Shown here: positions 7,384-14,478 of the stretch, piece after piece | Layout: every line of letters starts with the position of its first letter | How positions within the stretch are numbered: the stretch's first letter is position 1 | Assembly (NCBI GenBank): GCA_002338515.1 | Contig: DDIL01000097.1 | Span: 2,447-19,513, forward strand | From: Glaciecola sp. UBA1851 | GTDB lineage: Bacteria > Pseudomonadota > Gammaproteobacteria > Enterobacterales > Alteromonadaceae | Direction: 5' to 3' | DNA length: 17,067 nucleotides | Made by a program: the position numbers and the translations under genes | The notes under the pieces: generated by a model | What the model was told of the DNA's origin: nothing | Databases searched by the model: none | What the model saw: only the letters and a program-made list of their open reading frames with translations

Positions 7384-7866
7384 ATGAATAACGCAATGGA
7401 TAACAAATCTTCTCAAAATGCATCGCTATTGACTCTAGAGCGATACTTGCCATACCGACTTTCAATATTGTCTAACAAGGTGAGTTATATTGTGGCCGAG
7501 TCATACAAACATAAATTTTCGCTTTCTATAACCGAGTGGCGCATTATGGCAGTTTTAGGTGAATACTCTGGTGTAAGTGCGGATGAAGTTTCTGCAAAAA
7601 CGCAAATTGAGAAATCGTTGATTAGTCGAGCAATTAGTAAGTTGTTGAAACGTGAGTTGATTGAACGCAATATATCAAAAGAAGATAAGAGACGCTCTGA
7701 GTTAACATTATCCAAGAGCGGCTACGATGTGTATGAAAAAATAGTGCCTATGTCATTAGAGTATGAAGAAAAATTGCTATCGTGTTTAAGTGAATCTCAG
7801 CAGGATGATTTAAGCAATATTATTGACACTTTATATTCTCACGCCGAAAAATTGGAGTTTAAATAA
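7384..7866 (+). CDS. MarR-family transcriptional regulator, probable repressor of the hpd operon
   Basis: The 160-residue protein has the MarR layout: an N-terminal dimerisation helix (residues 15-42), a winged helix-turn-helix (about 48-115) with EWRIMAVLGEYSGVSADEV, recognition helix near KSLISRAISKLLKR, the wing with the family signature SKEDKRRSELTLS (D101, R103, R104), and a C-terminal dimerisation helix. The ATG at 7384 has GGTGA 5 nt upstream; a second ATG at 7396 is possible. It is divergent from hpd, and two MarR-sized palindromes lie on the hpd promoter. I recall that MarR members have been proposed as regulators of homogentisate genes in marine gammaproteobacteria under the name HmgS, but I cannot confirm that this is one. 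The ligand would plausibly be homogentisate or 4-hydroxyphenylpyruvate; that is inference. Confidence 0.88.
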   Translation: MNNAMDNKSSQNASLLTLERYLPYRLSILSNKVSYIVAESYKHKFSLSITEWRIMAVLGEYSGVSADEVSAKTQIEKSLISRAISKLLKRELIERNISKEDKRRSELTLSKSGYDVYEKIVPMSLEYEEKLLSCLSESQQDDLSNIIDTLYSHAEKLEFK

Positions 7867-7934
7867 ATTACATTGATAATTTAGAAGCCTGAAATAGTTA
7901 CAAAAAGCCTGCATGTATAAAAGAGGAACCAATT

Positions 7935-8120
7935 ATGAAAAGAAAACTACTAGCAATAACGATTATATCTTCATTTTTTGCTTTAGCCGGATGTGCTCCA
8001 GAAATAGGTAGCAAGGAATGGTGTAACGACCTTGAAGATAAACCGAAAGGCGATTGGAGCACAAATGAAGCAACCGATTATGCTAAACATTGTTTGTTTC
8101 AAAGTCGAGAAGAAGACTAA
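7935..8120 (+). CDS. DUF3012 small lipoprotein
   Basis: A 61-residue lipoprotein. The signal peptide MKRKLLAITIISSFFALAG ends in a lipobox L-A-G-C with the acylated Cys at residue 20. The mature part (APEIGSKEWCNDLEDKPKGD, then WSTNEATDYAKHCLF) carries the whole DUF3012 signature with its two extra Cys, which could form a disulfide. The family is common in Alteromonadales and Vibrionales; its function is not known to me. AGAGGA lies about 8 nt before the ATG. It follows the MarR gene by 68 bp on the same strand and may be read from it. Its stop codon overlaps that of the opposing acetyltransferase gene. Confidence 0.85.
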   Translation: MKRKLLAITIISSFFALAGCAPEIGSKEWCNDLEDKPKGDWSTNEATDYAKHCLFQSREED

Positions 8121-8662
8121 AGGTGTTTAATTACTCTGCAGGGTGAGCCAACGGCTACACAATTGCTAGGAATATCTTTCGTCACAATACTGCCTGCGCC
8201 AATAGTGGTGCCACTTCCTATTGTGACCCCAGGCATAATAGCGGCATTGCCTCCTATCCAAACATTGTCACCTATGGTTATAGGTGCGCCATATTCGGTT
8301 GTCTGTCTTTCTATTGGATCGATTGGGTGAGTGGCGGTTGAAATGAGCACGTTCGGCGCGCACATTACATTGTCACCAATTTTTACTTCGCAACAATCTA
8401 AAATAGTTAAGTTGTGATTTGAATAAAATCGTTTTCCTACAAAAATATTGTATCCATAATCTACCCAAAAGTTAGGCTCTATTAATACAGAGCCTTTGGT
8501 ATTAATAAGTTCAGATATAATTTTTGAGCGTACTTTATGTTGCTCAGGCTGTAGTTGATTGAACCGATGACAAAGCTGCTTTGCCCGCATTCTTTCTTGT
8601 AGTAGCTGCTTATCCCATGCGTCGTAAGGAAGGCCAGCAAGCATTTTTGATTTTTCGTCCAT
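8117..8662 (-). CDS. Sugar O-acetyltransferase (Maa/LacA/NodL family)
   Basis: The 181-residue protein has the maltose/galactoside acetyltransferase layout. An N-terminal helical Mac domain (MLAGLPYDAWDKQLLQERMR) is followed by a left-handed beta-helix of hexapeptide repeats (ITIGDNVWIGGNAAIMPGVT and onwards to the end). The catalytic His is H112 in ISTATHPIDP, within the conserved loop of this family. It would move acetyl from acetyl-CoA to the hydroxyl of a sugar; the acceptor cannot be read from the sequence. GAGG lies 4 nt before the ATG. It is downstream of parA on the same strand with an 84-bp gap and may be co-transcribed, though no functional link is evident. It is tail-to-tail with the DUF3012 gene, the two stop codons sharing bases 8118-8119. 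Confidence 0.93.
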   Translation of the reverse strand: MDEKSKMLAGLPYDAWDKQLLQERMRAKQLCHRFNQLQPEQHKVRSKIISELINTKGSVLIEPNFWVDYGYNIFVGKRFYSNHNLTILDCCEVKIGDNVMCAPNVLISTATHPIDPIERQTTEYGAPITIGDNVWIGGNAAIMPGVTIGSGTTIGAGSIVTKDIPSNCVAVGSPCRVIKHL

Positions 8663-8746
8663 TTATCCTCTATAACGTTTTTATATCATTTCTTTTTTAA
8701 AAGGGCTTTTGCCAGACGAGTTAGGTCACAATATGATAAAAATATT

Positions 8747-9520
8747 TTACTCTACGCAAGCCATAATTTCTTGATGGAGCGCTTTGAGCTGCACGCTGAC
8801 TTTATGTTTTGGATAGCCCAATACAATCGGCCTTTGTTCTGCATGAGACTCTTTTACTTTAATCGCACTATTAATGTAATTTTCAAAAAGCGGCAAGCCT
8901 TTTTCTTTTAAGCTAGCAATTAAGGCTTTAGGATAGTTGGCTTGGCTAGTAAATTGATTCACCACCACGCCTACAAAAGCTAAATTTGGGTTATGGTCTG
9001 ATTTAATTTCCATTACATTGTCTAATAAACGTGTGACAGCTTGAACAGAGAAATCATCGCAGTCAACTGGAACAATAAAGGCGTCTGCTGCAATTAATGC
9101 CGCTTTTGTATAAAAGTTAAAATTAGGAGGTGTATCAATCCAAATGTCGTCATACTCTTCTTCTAGTGTTTTTAACGTGTCGCGTAATTTGAACATTTTG
9201 TAGCGAGTTTCTAAGTCTCGCTCTATGCTACTTAAACTTACTGATGATGGCATAACATGCAAGCTCTCAATACAGCTAGCGTGAATATAATCGGTAGACT
9301 TTTTCTGGTCAGAAAACCAACCAGACACTTGCTTAAACATGTCCGCAACTGTTAATGCTTTTTCATCTAATTCGCAATTTGCATAAAAGGTACTATTTCC
9401 TTGCGCATCTAAATCTATTAATAGTGTCTTTTTTCCTTGCATTGCTCCTACTGCTGCTAGGTTAGTGCAAATTGTCGATTTTCCTACTCCACCTTTTTGA
9501 TTGAACACGACCCATTTCAT
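8747..9520 (-). CDS. Orphan ParA-family ATPase
   Basis: The 257-residue protein is a ParA/MinD-type deviant Walker ATPase. It starts directly with the ATPase fold (MKWVVFNQKGGVGKST; signature Lys K9, P-loop Lys K14), followed by the Walker A' strand LLIDLDAQGNST, Walker B DDIWIDTPPN and the VDCDDFSVQAV switch region. There is no N-terminal HTH, so it is like chromosomal or small-plasmid ParAs that position cargo on the nucleoid. No parB-like gene or clear parS site is beside it. It may therefore act on a protein cargo (for example a chemoreceptor array, pilus or storage granule) rather than on DNA; the window does not say which. AAGGGAC lies 6 nt before the ATG. The short AT-rich gap to the divergent spondin gene should contain its promoter. 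Confidence 0.9.
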   Translation of the reverse strand: MKWVVFNQKGGVGKSTICTNLAAVGAMQGKKTLLIDLDAQGNSTFYANCELDEKALTVADMFKQVSGWFSDQKKSTDYIHASCIESLHVMPSSVSLSSIERDLETRYKMFKLRDTLKTLEEEYDDIWIDTPPNFNFYTKAALIAADAFIVPVDCDDFSVQAVTRLLDNVMEIKSDHNPNLAFVGVVVNQFTSQANYPKALIASLKEKGLPLFENYINSAIKVKESHAEQRPIVLGYPKHKVSVQLKALHQEIMACVE

Positions 9521-9712
9521 TGAATGTCCCTTTTATCTGAGTTTTGTAATTTTTTATAAGTATATACTCAAGATTCAAATAGTGGTTTGAAAAAACAGCA
9601 ATTTATTAAAATTTATTCAGCAAATGGCATTTAAATTAAACACAAAATTATGATTGAATCGTGAATTTCTTGTGACACTTTAGTTACAAATGAGTTTTAT
9701 GCTGTATCTCAG

Positions 9713-9741
9713 TGCACAAAACAATGTCAATGACTTGTGCA
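9713..9741. promoter_or_regulatory. Inverted repeat upstream of the spondin genes
   Basis: TGCACAA (9713-9719) and TTGTGCA (9735-9741) are perfect 7-bp arms separated by 15 bp, 36 bp before the ATG of the first spondin gene. No T-run follows. It could be an operator or a 5'-leader hairpin. The surrounding 257-bp gap (9521-9777) is AT-rich; no promoter is clear enough to call. Confidence 0.3.
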
Positions 9742-9777
9742 ACTACTAATTAAATTAACGTAAATTGAGGATACAAA

Positions 9778-10623
9778 ATGAAACTAAATAAATTAGCAAT
9801 AGCCAGTTTATTATCTTTGTCTGCCATATATTCTGCGCAAGCGGTAGAGCTAGAAATTAGTATTACTAACTTAACTCAAGGGAATTATTTTACACCTCGT
9901 TTAGTCGTTGCGCATACCGCAGACGCTGACTTATTTGAAGTTGGCACAGAAGCATCAACTGCATTGGCTTGGCTTGCTGAAGCGGGTGTCATTCAGGATA
10001 GTCAAAATAGTGCTTCAAGTGGTATGAATTTTGAGGCGATACTTGGCCCGGCAGATACCGACAATGGTTCAAACACTTGGCATTTTTTTGGTGGCTTAGT
10101 TGCTCCAGCAACCACTTTAACTTACGCAAGCTTTGACACCATGGATAAACCCTATCTTTCAATTGCTTCAATGCTAATTCCTACAAATGATGCTTTTGTT
10201 GGCCTCGACAGCATTGAAATACCAACTGAGGCGGGTACTTATAATTACTATTTAAATGCATATGATGCCGGTACAGAGCTTAACGATGAATTAAACAGTA
10301 CTCGGACAGATATTCAAGAGGAGGGAGGAGCAGCTTTAGGTGGTTATGGACTTCCTGGTGTTGCAGGTGCAGGAGCAGAACCAATCGCACCAAGTATGGG
10401 AACTGGCGGTAACGGTGTGGCAGCAAAGGTTGGCTTAGCCGCTGACGGAAGTGCATTAGCTGTTGCGAGCGAAGTTATTGATGGTACCGATGGGCCGGTG
10501 CATATTCATAGAAATACATTAGGTGATACTGCCTCAGACATGGGAGCAAGCGATCTTGACTCCACCGTGCACAGATGGTTAAACCCAGTTGCTAAAGTGA
10601 CTATTGTTGTTCCAGCATCTTAA
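9778..10623 (+). CDS. Secreted spondin-domain protein
   Basis: The 281-residue protein begins with a Sec signal peptide (MKLNKLAIASLLSLSAIYSA, then QA, cleavage before VELEIS). The rest is a Spondin_N-like beta-sandwich: the opening strand LEISITNLTQGNYFTPRLVV, the middle strand YLSIASMLIPTNDAFVGLDS, the conserved acidic motif YDAGTELNDE and the closing strand WLNPVAKVTIVV. HIH at about residue 242 and the DAGTE acids resemble the calcium-binding edge of eukaryotic spondins. A Gly/Ala-rich loop (residues 180-215) separates the last strands. In bacteria such proteins are exported; no enzymatic role is known to me. It is followed 14 bp later by a paralogue with the same domain, so the two form an operon and probably arose by duplication. 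The start is fixed by the signal peptide. Confidence 0.88.
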   Translation: MKLNKLAIASLLSLSAIYSAQAVELEISITNLTQGNYFTPRLVVAHTADADLFEVGTEASTALAWLAEAGVIQDSQNSASSGMNFEAILGPADTDNGSNTWHFFGGLVAPATTLTYASFDTMDKPYLSIASMLIPTNDAFVGLDSIEIPTEAGTYNYYLNAYDAGTELNDELNSTRTDIQEEGGAALGGYGLPGVAGAGAEPIAPSMGTGGNGVAAKVGLAADGSALAVASEVIDGTDGPVHIHRNTLGDTASDMGASDLDSTVHRWLNPVAKVTIVVPAS

Positions 10624-10637
10624 GCTAGGAGGTTTGT

Positions 10638-11480
10638 ATGAAAAATTCAAAATTTAAAATTATAACCATTGCCTTTATTGCAGCCATACTAACAGCTTGT
10701 GGTGGGGATGATGGAGATCAGGGACCTGCTGGTGTAGCAGGCCCTTCAGGACCAGCTGGCCCGCAAGGTCCAACAGGCCCAAGTGGAGATCCTGGCCCAG
10801 AAGGTCCAACTGGTGGTTTTGGCGCATTCAATGTAAGCCTTACTAATCTTACGCATGGGCAACCTATGGCACCTGTTGCAATTATTGTGCATGAACCAGG
10901 TTATAATGCGTTTGTTAGTGGTGAAGCTGCAAGCCTTGGTTTAGAAAATCTAGCCGAGGGTGGTTCACCAGATTTGCTAATAAGTGAAGCACAAGACTCA
11001 GTCGCATTTTTGGACGCTGTCGCAAGTAGTGGAATTACTGGCCCAGGTGCAACCACTAATATGAGTACAGTCTTTATTCCTGAGCTTGATTTAGACAATG
11101 TTAGAATCTCAATTGCGACTATGTTGGTTGATACTAACGATGCATTTGCCGGTATTAATGCAAAAGATATTAGTAATATTGCAATAGGTGAAAGTATCAC
11201 TTTTATACTGCCTGTTTGGGATGCTGGCACGGAAGCTAATACAGAAACAGCTAATACAATGCCTGGACCAGCTGCAAGTGAGGCTGGAGGTGGAGGTGCT
11301 TCGGCTGGGTTTAATGCAACTCGAGATGATTTAGCAAATGCTGTTCGGATTCATGCAGGTGTTGTAACGAATATGAATTCCACAGATGCAAGCATGGAAG
11401 GTTTGTCTACATCAGTATTAAATCAAAGTGATAGATTTGATAACCCGGGTGCTCGAATAACCATTACAAGGACACGCTAG
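10638..11480 (+). CDS. Spondin-domain lipoprotein with collagen-like stalk
   Basis: The 280-residue protein has a lipoprotein signal peptide with lipobox L-T-A-C (Cys21). Directly after a GGDD spacer come eleven uninterrupted Gly-X-Y triplets (residues 26-58: GDQGPAGVAGPSGPAGPQG onward, nine of eleven containing Pro). These form a bacterial collagen-like stalk that would trimerise. A Spondin_N-like domain fills the remainder: FNVSLTNLTHGQPMAPVAII, VRISIATMLVDTNDAFAGIN, WDAGTEANTE and ARITITRTR. The domain aligns with the preceding protein throughout (NLT-x-G, MLxxTNDAFxG, DAGTE). AGGAGG lies 6 nt before the ATG. Asp follows two residues after the lipidated Cys (C-G-G-D), not directly at +2, so outer-membrane rather than inner-membrane retention is expected. 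The predicted picture is a trimeric stalk raising spondin heads from the outer membrane. Confidence 0.9.
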   Translation: MKNSKFKIITIAFIAAILTACGGDDGDQGPAGVAGPSGPAGPQGPTGPSGDPGPEGPTGGFGAFNVSLTNLTHGQPMAPVAIIVHEPGYNAFVSGEAASLGLENLAEGGSPDLLISEAQDSVAFLDAVASSGITGPGATTNMSTVFIPELDLDNVRISIATMLVDTNDAFAGINAKDISNIAIGESITFILPVWDAGTEANTETANTMPGPAASEAGGGGASAGFNATRDDLANAVRIHAGVVTNMNSTDASMEGLSTSVLNQSDRFDNPGARITITRTR

Positions 11481-11529
11481 TGTGCCAAGCCCTCACTATA
11501 TGGATAATATAAATTAACCAATAAACCAT

Positions 11530-11566
11530 GCTCAGATTTCATTTCGTAAGATGTCTGAGCGTTTTT
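11530..11566 (+). terminator. Rho-independent terminator of the spondin operon
   Basis: GCTCAGA (11530-11536) pairs with TCTGAGC (11554-11560), with further partial pairing inside the loop, followed by GTTTTT. It lies 50 bp after the second spondin gene. Confidence 0.75.
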
Positions 11567-11655
11567 ACGTTGTAACAAACAAATAAATGAAATAAATAAT
11601 TTTGCGGCCGATTATGTGGGTTCATCTAATCAATGCTAATTTTCAGTACATAATA

Positions 11656-13050
11656 CTAATCAATCTGAACAGTTGCCCACACCAACCTATGGTCTGACGA
11701 TACTTCTTTGTCGCTACCTCGTTTACCAATGCGAGAGTCATTAAATAATAACTCACCCTCAGCTCCTTTCGCTTGCCAGTAAACACCAGACTCAATCACT
11801 TTCAAGCTGGCTGACGGTACCGCATAATCAGCTCTAACACCAAAAGTTGAAGTCCGTGTAGCGGGCATGGGATGAGGTCTTTTAGAGTTTGCTTCAAGGC
11901 CACCAAGAGATGCCGGAGCAAATTCACCATTAGCTTGCGACACATCTTGATTAACTAATGCATGACTCATTAATTGATTAATACCGTTGAACCTTTCATC
12001 TGCACCAGTTCTGGTTGTTGCATCGGCATTTAAATCACCCATTATAACGAAATGCTCCCCGCTAAAACCGCCTTTGCGTTTATTATCATCATAAAGTGTA
12101 TGCTCGCCTTGAATGTAATGAAGCCAGAATAGATTTTCCTCACTATTTCGATACTTGTTGTTATCACTAAATGTGTCAAACGCCGGTGGAGTAGGGTGAG
12201 CAAGCAACGCATTTATAACCACTTTGCCATTGGGTGTAGGGATAATAATTGGTGCATCTACATGATTTTTTGATGATAATCGTAGCGCTTCCCATTGCTC
12301 TTCGTTAAACCAATTATCACCGCATTGTAGTGCGTCAGGCAAAGGTTTATCTTCTTTGCAAACGTTTACAACGGGCATAATTGCCGAGGGTAAGTCTTTA
12401 CGTTTGAAAGTTTGAAAAGTGCGCGTATTTTCAGTATCTATTTTATATTTTGAGAACAATGCAAACGCATAGTGACCATGATAAAAACCAAAGCCATAAG
12501 CATCGTTAGGATCAGCTTTACTTAACCCATTGTTGTTTAAATCGATTCCTGCATGTAATCCCGTGTTGGTAGCGTAACTCTGCTTGAACGGATAATAAAT
12601 AGGGCGCTGTAAATTGCCGCTATTAACGCTGTTTAAGCTTTGAGGTTGAGACAAATAGTTTTTTTGAAAGCCGTCTATAGCTTCTCGAGATTGCCCAGTT
12701 CCATCATTATTGAACTCATTTAAAAGCAAAACATCGGGGCGTACTTGTTGAATAATGGCCGCAATATTACGTATTTGTATAATTCTTTCTGCCAGTTTTT
12801 TCTCATCTTCATTAAGCGCGTTAGTTAACCAACTATTAATAAGTCGATTCTGGGTTTGCGGCTCAATATTCATAAATTCGACCCATTGCTCAAAGTTTTC
12901 ACTAGGGTCACCATCGTGGGCAAAAGAGACATTAAATTGTGCGAATTTAACAGTAGTCATACTTTCAGAGGGCTCGATTTCTTGCGTATTTAAACAGCCG
13001 AAAAGAATGGTACTAGATAATAGCACACATAACGTTTTTGAAATTGACAT
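11656..13050 (-). CDS. Exported lipoprotein of the endonuclease/exonuclease/phosphatase (EEP) fold
   Basis: From the ATG at 13050 the protein has 464 residues and begins with a clean lipoprotein signal (MSISKTLCVLLSSTILFGC, Cys19). The frame is open to an ATG at 13065 and a TTG at 13095, neither with a ribosome site. The mature part shows the EEP catalytic set: FNVSF at the first strand, metal-binding Glu in VLLLNEFN (E112), His in LLAHPTPP (H285), GDLNAD (D339, N341), RADYAVP (D408) and the closing SSDHRLV (D453, H454). A long insertion between E112 and H285 includes an Asn/Asp-rich segment and two Cys (VNVCKEDK, LQCGDN). The fold covers nucleases, phosphodiesterases and lipid phosphatases. 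Outer-membrane anchoring favours a scavenging role on extracellular DNA or organophosphate; the substrate cannot be decided. The gene stands alone between two terminators. Confidence 0.88.
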   Translation of the reverse strand: MSISKTLCVLLSSTILFGCLNTQEIEPSESMTTVKFAQFNVSFAHDGDPSENFEQWVEFMNIEPQTQNRLINSWLTNALNEDEKKLAERIIQIRNIAAIIQQVRPDVLLLNEFNNDGTGQSREAIDGFQKNYLSQPQSLNSVNSGNLQRPIYYPFKQSYATNTGLHAGIDLNNNGLSKADPNDAYGFGFYHGHYAFALFSKYKIDTENTRTFQTFKRKDLPSAIMPVVNVCKEDKPLPDALQCGDNWFNEEQWEALRLSSKNHVDAPIIIPTPNGKVVINALLAHPTPPAFDTFSDNNKYRNSEENLFWLHYIQGEHTLYDDNKRKGGFSGEHFVIMGDLNADATTRTGADERFNGINQLMSHALVNQDVSQANGEFAPASLGGLEANSKRPHPMPATRTSTFGVRADYAVPSASLKVIESGVYWQAKGAEGELLFNDSRIGKRGSDKEVSSDHRLVWATVQID

Positions 13051-13143
13051 GTAATTTGATCTCATTTTTACACTTTTTTTATTAACGACTTTCAATATTT
13101 ATTTAGTACGTTTATTTGTTAAACAGGCCCTAGTTTAGCAAAT

Positions 13144-13170
13144 AAAAAGGAATCTAATTAGATTCCTTTT
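13144..13170 (-). terminator. Perfect 26-bp palindrome acting as the acuI terminator
   Basis: AAAAGGAATC (13145-13154) and GATTCCTTTT (13161-13170) are exact complements around TAATTA, which is itself symmetric, giving a 26-bp perfect palindrome. Read on the minus strand it ends in five T residues. It lies about 70 bp past the end of the reductase gene. The stem is A/T-rich for a terminator. Confidence 0.7.
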
Positions 13171-13237
13171 AAAGTTCAAAAATAGTGTTACTCACATTTG
13201 TTACTGCTGCAAATGTAGCAGGTTAAATCGATTAGCG

Positions 13238-14245
13238 TTACTTGCTAACATCAACCAAGAAACGTCCTTTTACCGTGCCATCCATAAACTTATTTGCATA
13301 TTCTATGGCTTCGCTTAATCCAATGTTAGTGGTTAACTTTGCTAATTTACCCACGTCTAAGTCTTGAGATAGTCTTTGCCATGCCGCTTCTCTAGTAGGT
13401 TGAGGGCACATTACACTATCAACACCAGCTAAAATAACGCCACGTAAAATAAATGGTGCCACGCTTGCTGGTAAGTCCATACCGCCTGCTAAACCACAAG
13501 CTGCAACGGCGCCACCATATTTAGTGGATGCACAAACATTAGCAAGTGTATGACTGCCCACTACATCAATTGCGCCAGCCCATCTTTCTTTAGCCAGCGG
13601 ACGACCTGGCCCGGAGTATTCTGCTCTATCAATAATGGATGTTGCACCTAATTCTTTTAAGAAAGGCTCATCTGACATTTTACCCGTCATAGCCACAACG
13701 TCATAACCAAGCTTAGATAGAATTGAAATAGCCACACTACCTACGCCGCCTGTTGCACCTGTTACAAGTATTTCGCCGTCTTCAGGTGTTACACCTTGTT
13801 TTTCTAAAGCCATCACACAAAGCATTGCTGTGTAACCAGCCGTGCCAATTGCCATGGCTTGTTCTGTGGAAAATTCATCTGGTAGTTTGACTAACCATTG
13901 AGGTTTAACGCGTGCTTTTTCGGCTAGCCCGCCCCAGTATTTTTCGCCTACGCTCCAGCCGTTTAAAACGACTTTATCGCCTACTTTAAATTTACCAGAA
14001 TTGGATTCGCTTACGGTGCCTGCAAAGTCAATGCCAGCTACTAATGGAAATGTTCTTACCACAGGCCCTTTGCCAGTAATAGCAAGCGCGTCTTTGTAGT
14101 TTAAAGTGGAATGTGCAACATCAACCAATACTTCTTCTGTATCTGGTTTGTCGTCTGTTTTAAAACTTGGAATATCTGACTCTGGTAGGTCTTTGTATTC
14201 GGCTCTGTATCCGTTGTCATCTTTATTTATTACAACCGCTTTCAT
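13238..14245 (-). CDS. acuI: NADPH-dependent acryloyl-CoA reductase, AcuI/YhdH family
   Basis: The 335-residue protein is a zinc-free medium-chain dehydrogenase/reductase. Diagnostic stretches are STLNYKDALAITGKGPVVR (about 46-64), the domain-joining VAGIDFAGTV (69-78), NGWSVGEKYWGGLAEKARV, the cofactor loop VTGATGGVGSVAI (161-173), CGLAGGMDLPASVAPFILRG, and the closing VKGRFLVDV. These match AcuI/YhdH, which reduces acryloyl-CoA to propanoyl-CoA with NADPH and protects against acrylate formed from dimethylsulfoniopropionate or 3-hydroxypropanoate. No ddd/dmd gene lies beside it, so a link to DMSP is suggested only by family. It is about 11 residues longer than the E. coli homologue, mainly near residues 25-40 (SFKTDDKPDTEEV). 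It is divergent from the Gfo/Idh/MocA gene across a 233-bp gap. Confidence 0.9.
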   Translation of the reverse strand: MKAVVINKDDNGYRAEYKDLPESDIPSFKTDDKPDTEEVLVDVAHSTLNYKDALAITGKGPVVRTFPLVAGIDFAGTVSESNSGKFKVGDKVVLNGWSVGEKYWGGLAEKARVKPQWLVKLPDEFSTEQAMAIGTAGYTAMLCVMALEKQGVTPEDGEILVTGATGGVGSVAISILSKLGYDVVAMTGKMSDEPFLKELGATSIIDRAEYSGPGRPLAKERWAGAIDVVGSHTLANVCASTKYGGAVAACGLAGGMDLPASVAPFILRGVILAGVDSVMCPQPTREAAWQRLSQDLDVGKLAKLTTNIGLSEAIEYANKFMDGTVKGRFLVDVSK

Positions 14246-14478
14246 ATTGTTCTTCTACCTTTTAGTTCAACAAAACATGAGCATAGTGGTTATAAGCATA
14301 GTGTTCAAATCTAATTATTAATGCGTGCGACTTTTGTCTTATGCTAACACTAAAAAACAAATATTTTGAAAGCGATAAACATGCTAATTAGTTTCATATT
14401 GGTATACATTTATCTTGTGTTTTGACGGTTATTTTGTGAGTCTATGCAAAGAATAATTAAAATAATAATTGGGAAATT

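Noticed and set aside
7215..7406. Minus-strand frame of 63 codons in the hpd-MarR gap
   Set aside because: It overlaps the MarR start, has no ribosome site or recognisable domain, and its composition looks like noncoding DNA.
7911..7925. Terminator between the MarR and DUF3012 genes
   Set aside because: A repeated AAGCCTG is present but it is direct, not inverted, and no hairpin with a T-run forms.
13051..13095. TTG (13095) or ATG (13065) start for the EEP lipoprotein
   Set aside because: Neither has a ribosome site, and the ATG at 13050 gives a standard lipoprotein signal; the ATG at 13065 remains possible.
14281..14303. GCATAGTG direct repeat upstream of acuI
   Set aside because: An 8-bp repeat with 15-bp spacing in AT-rich DNA, with no symmetry or promoter relation, may well be chance.
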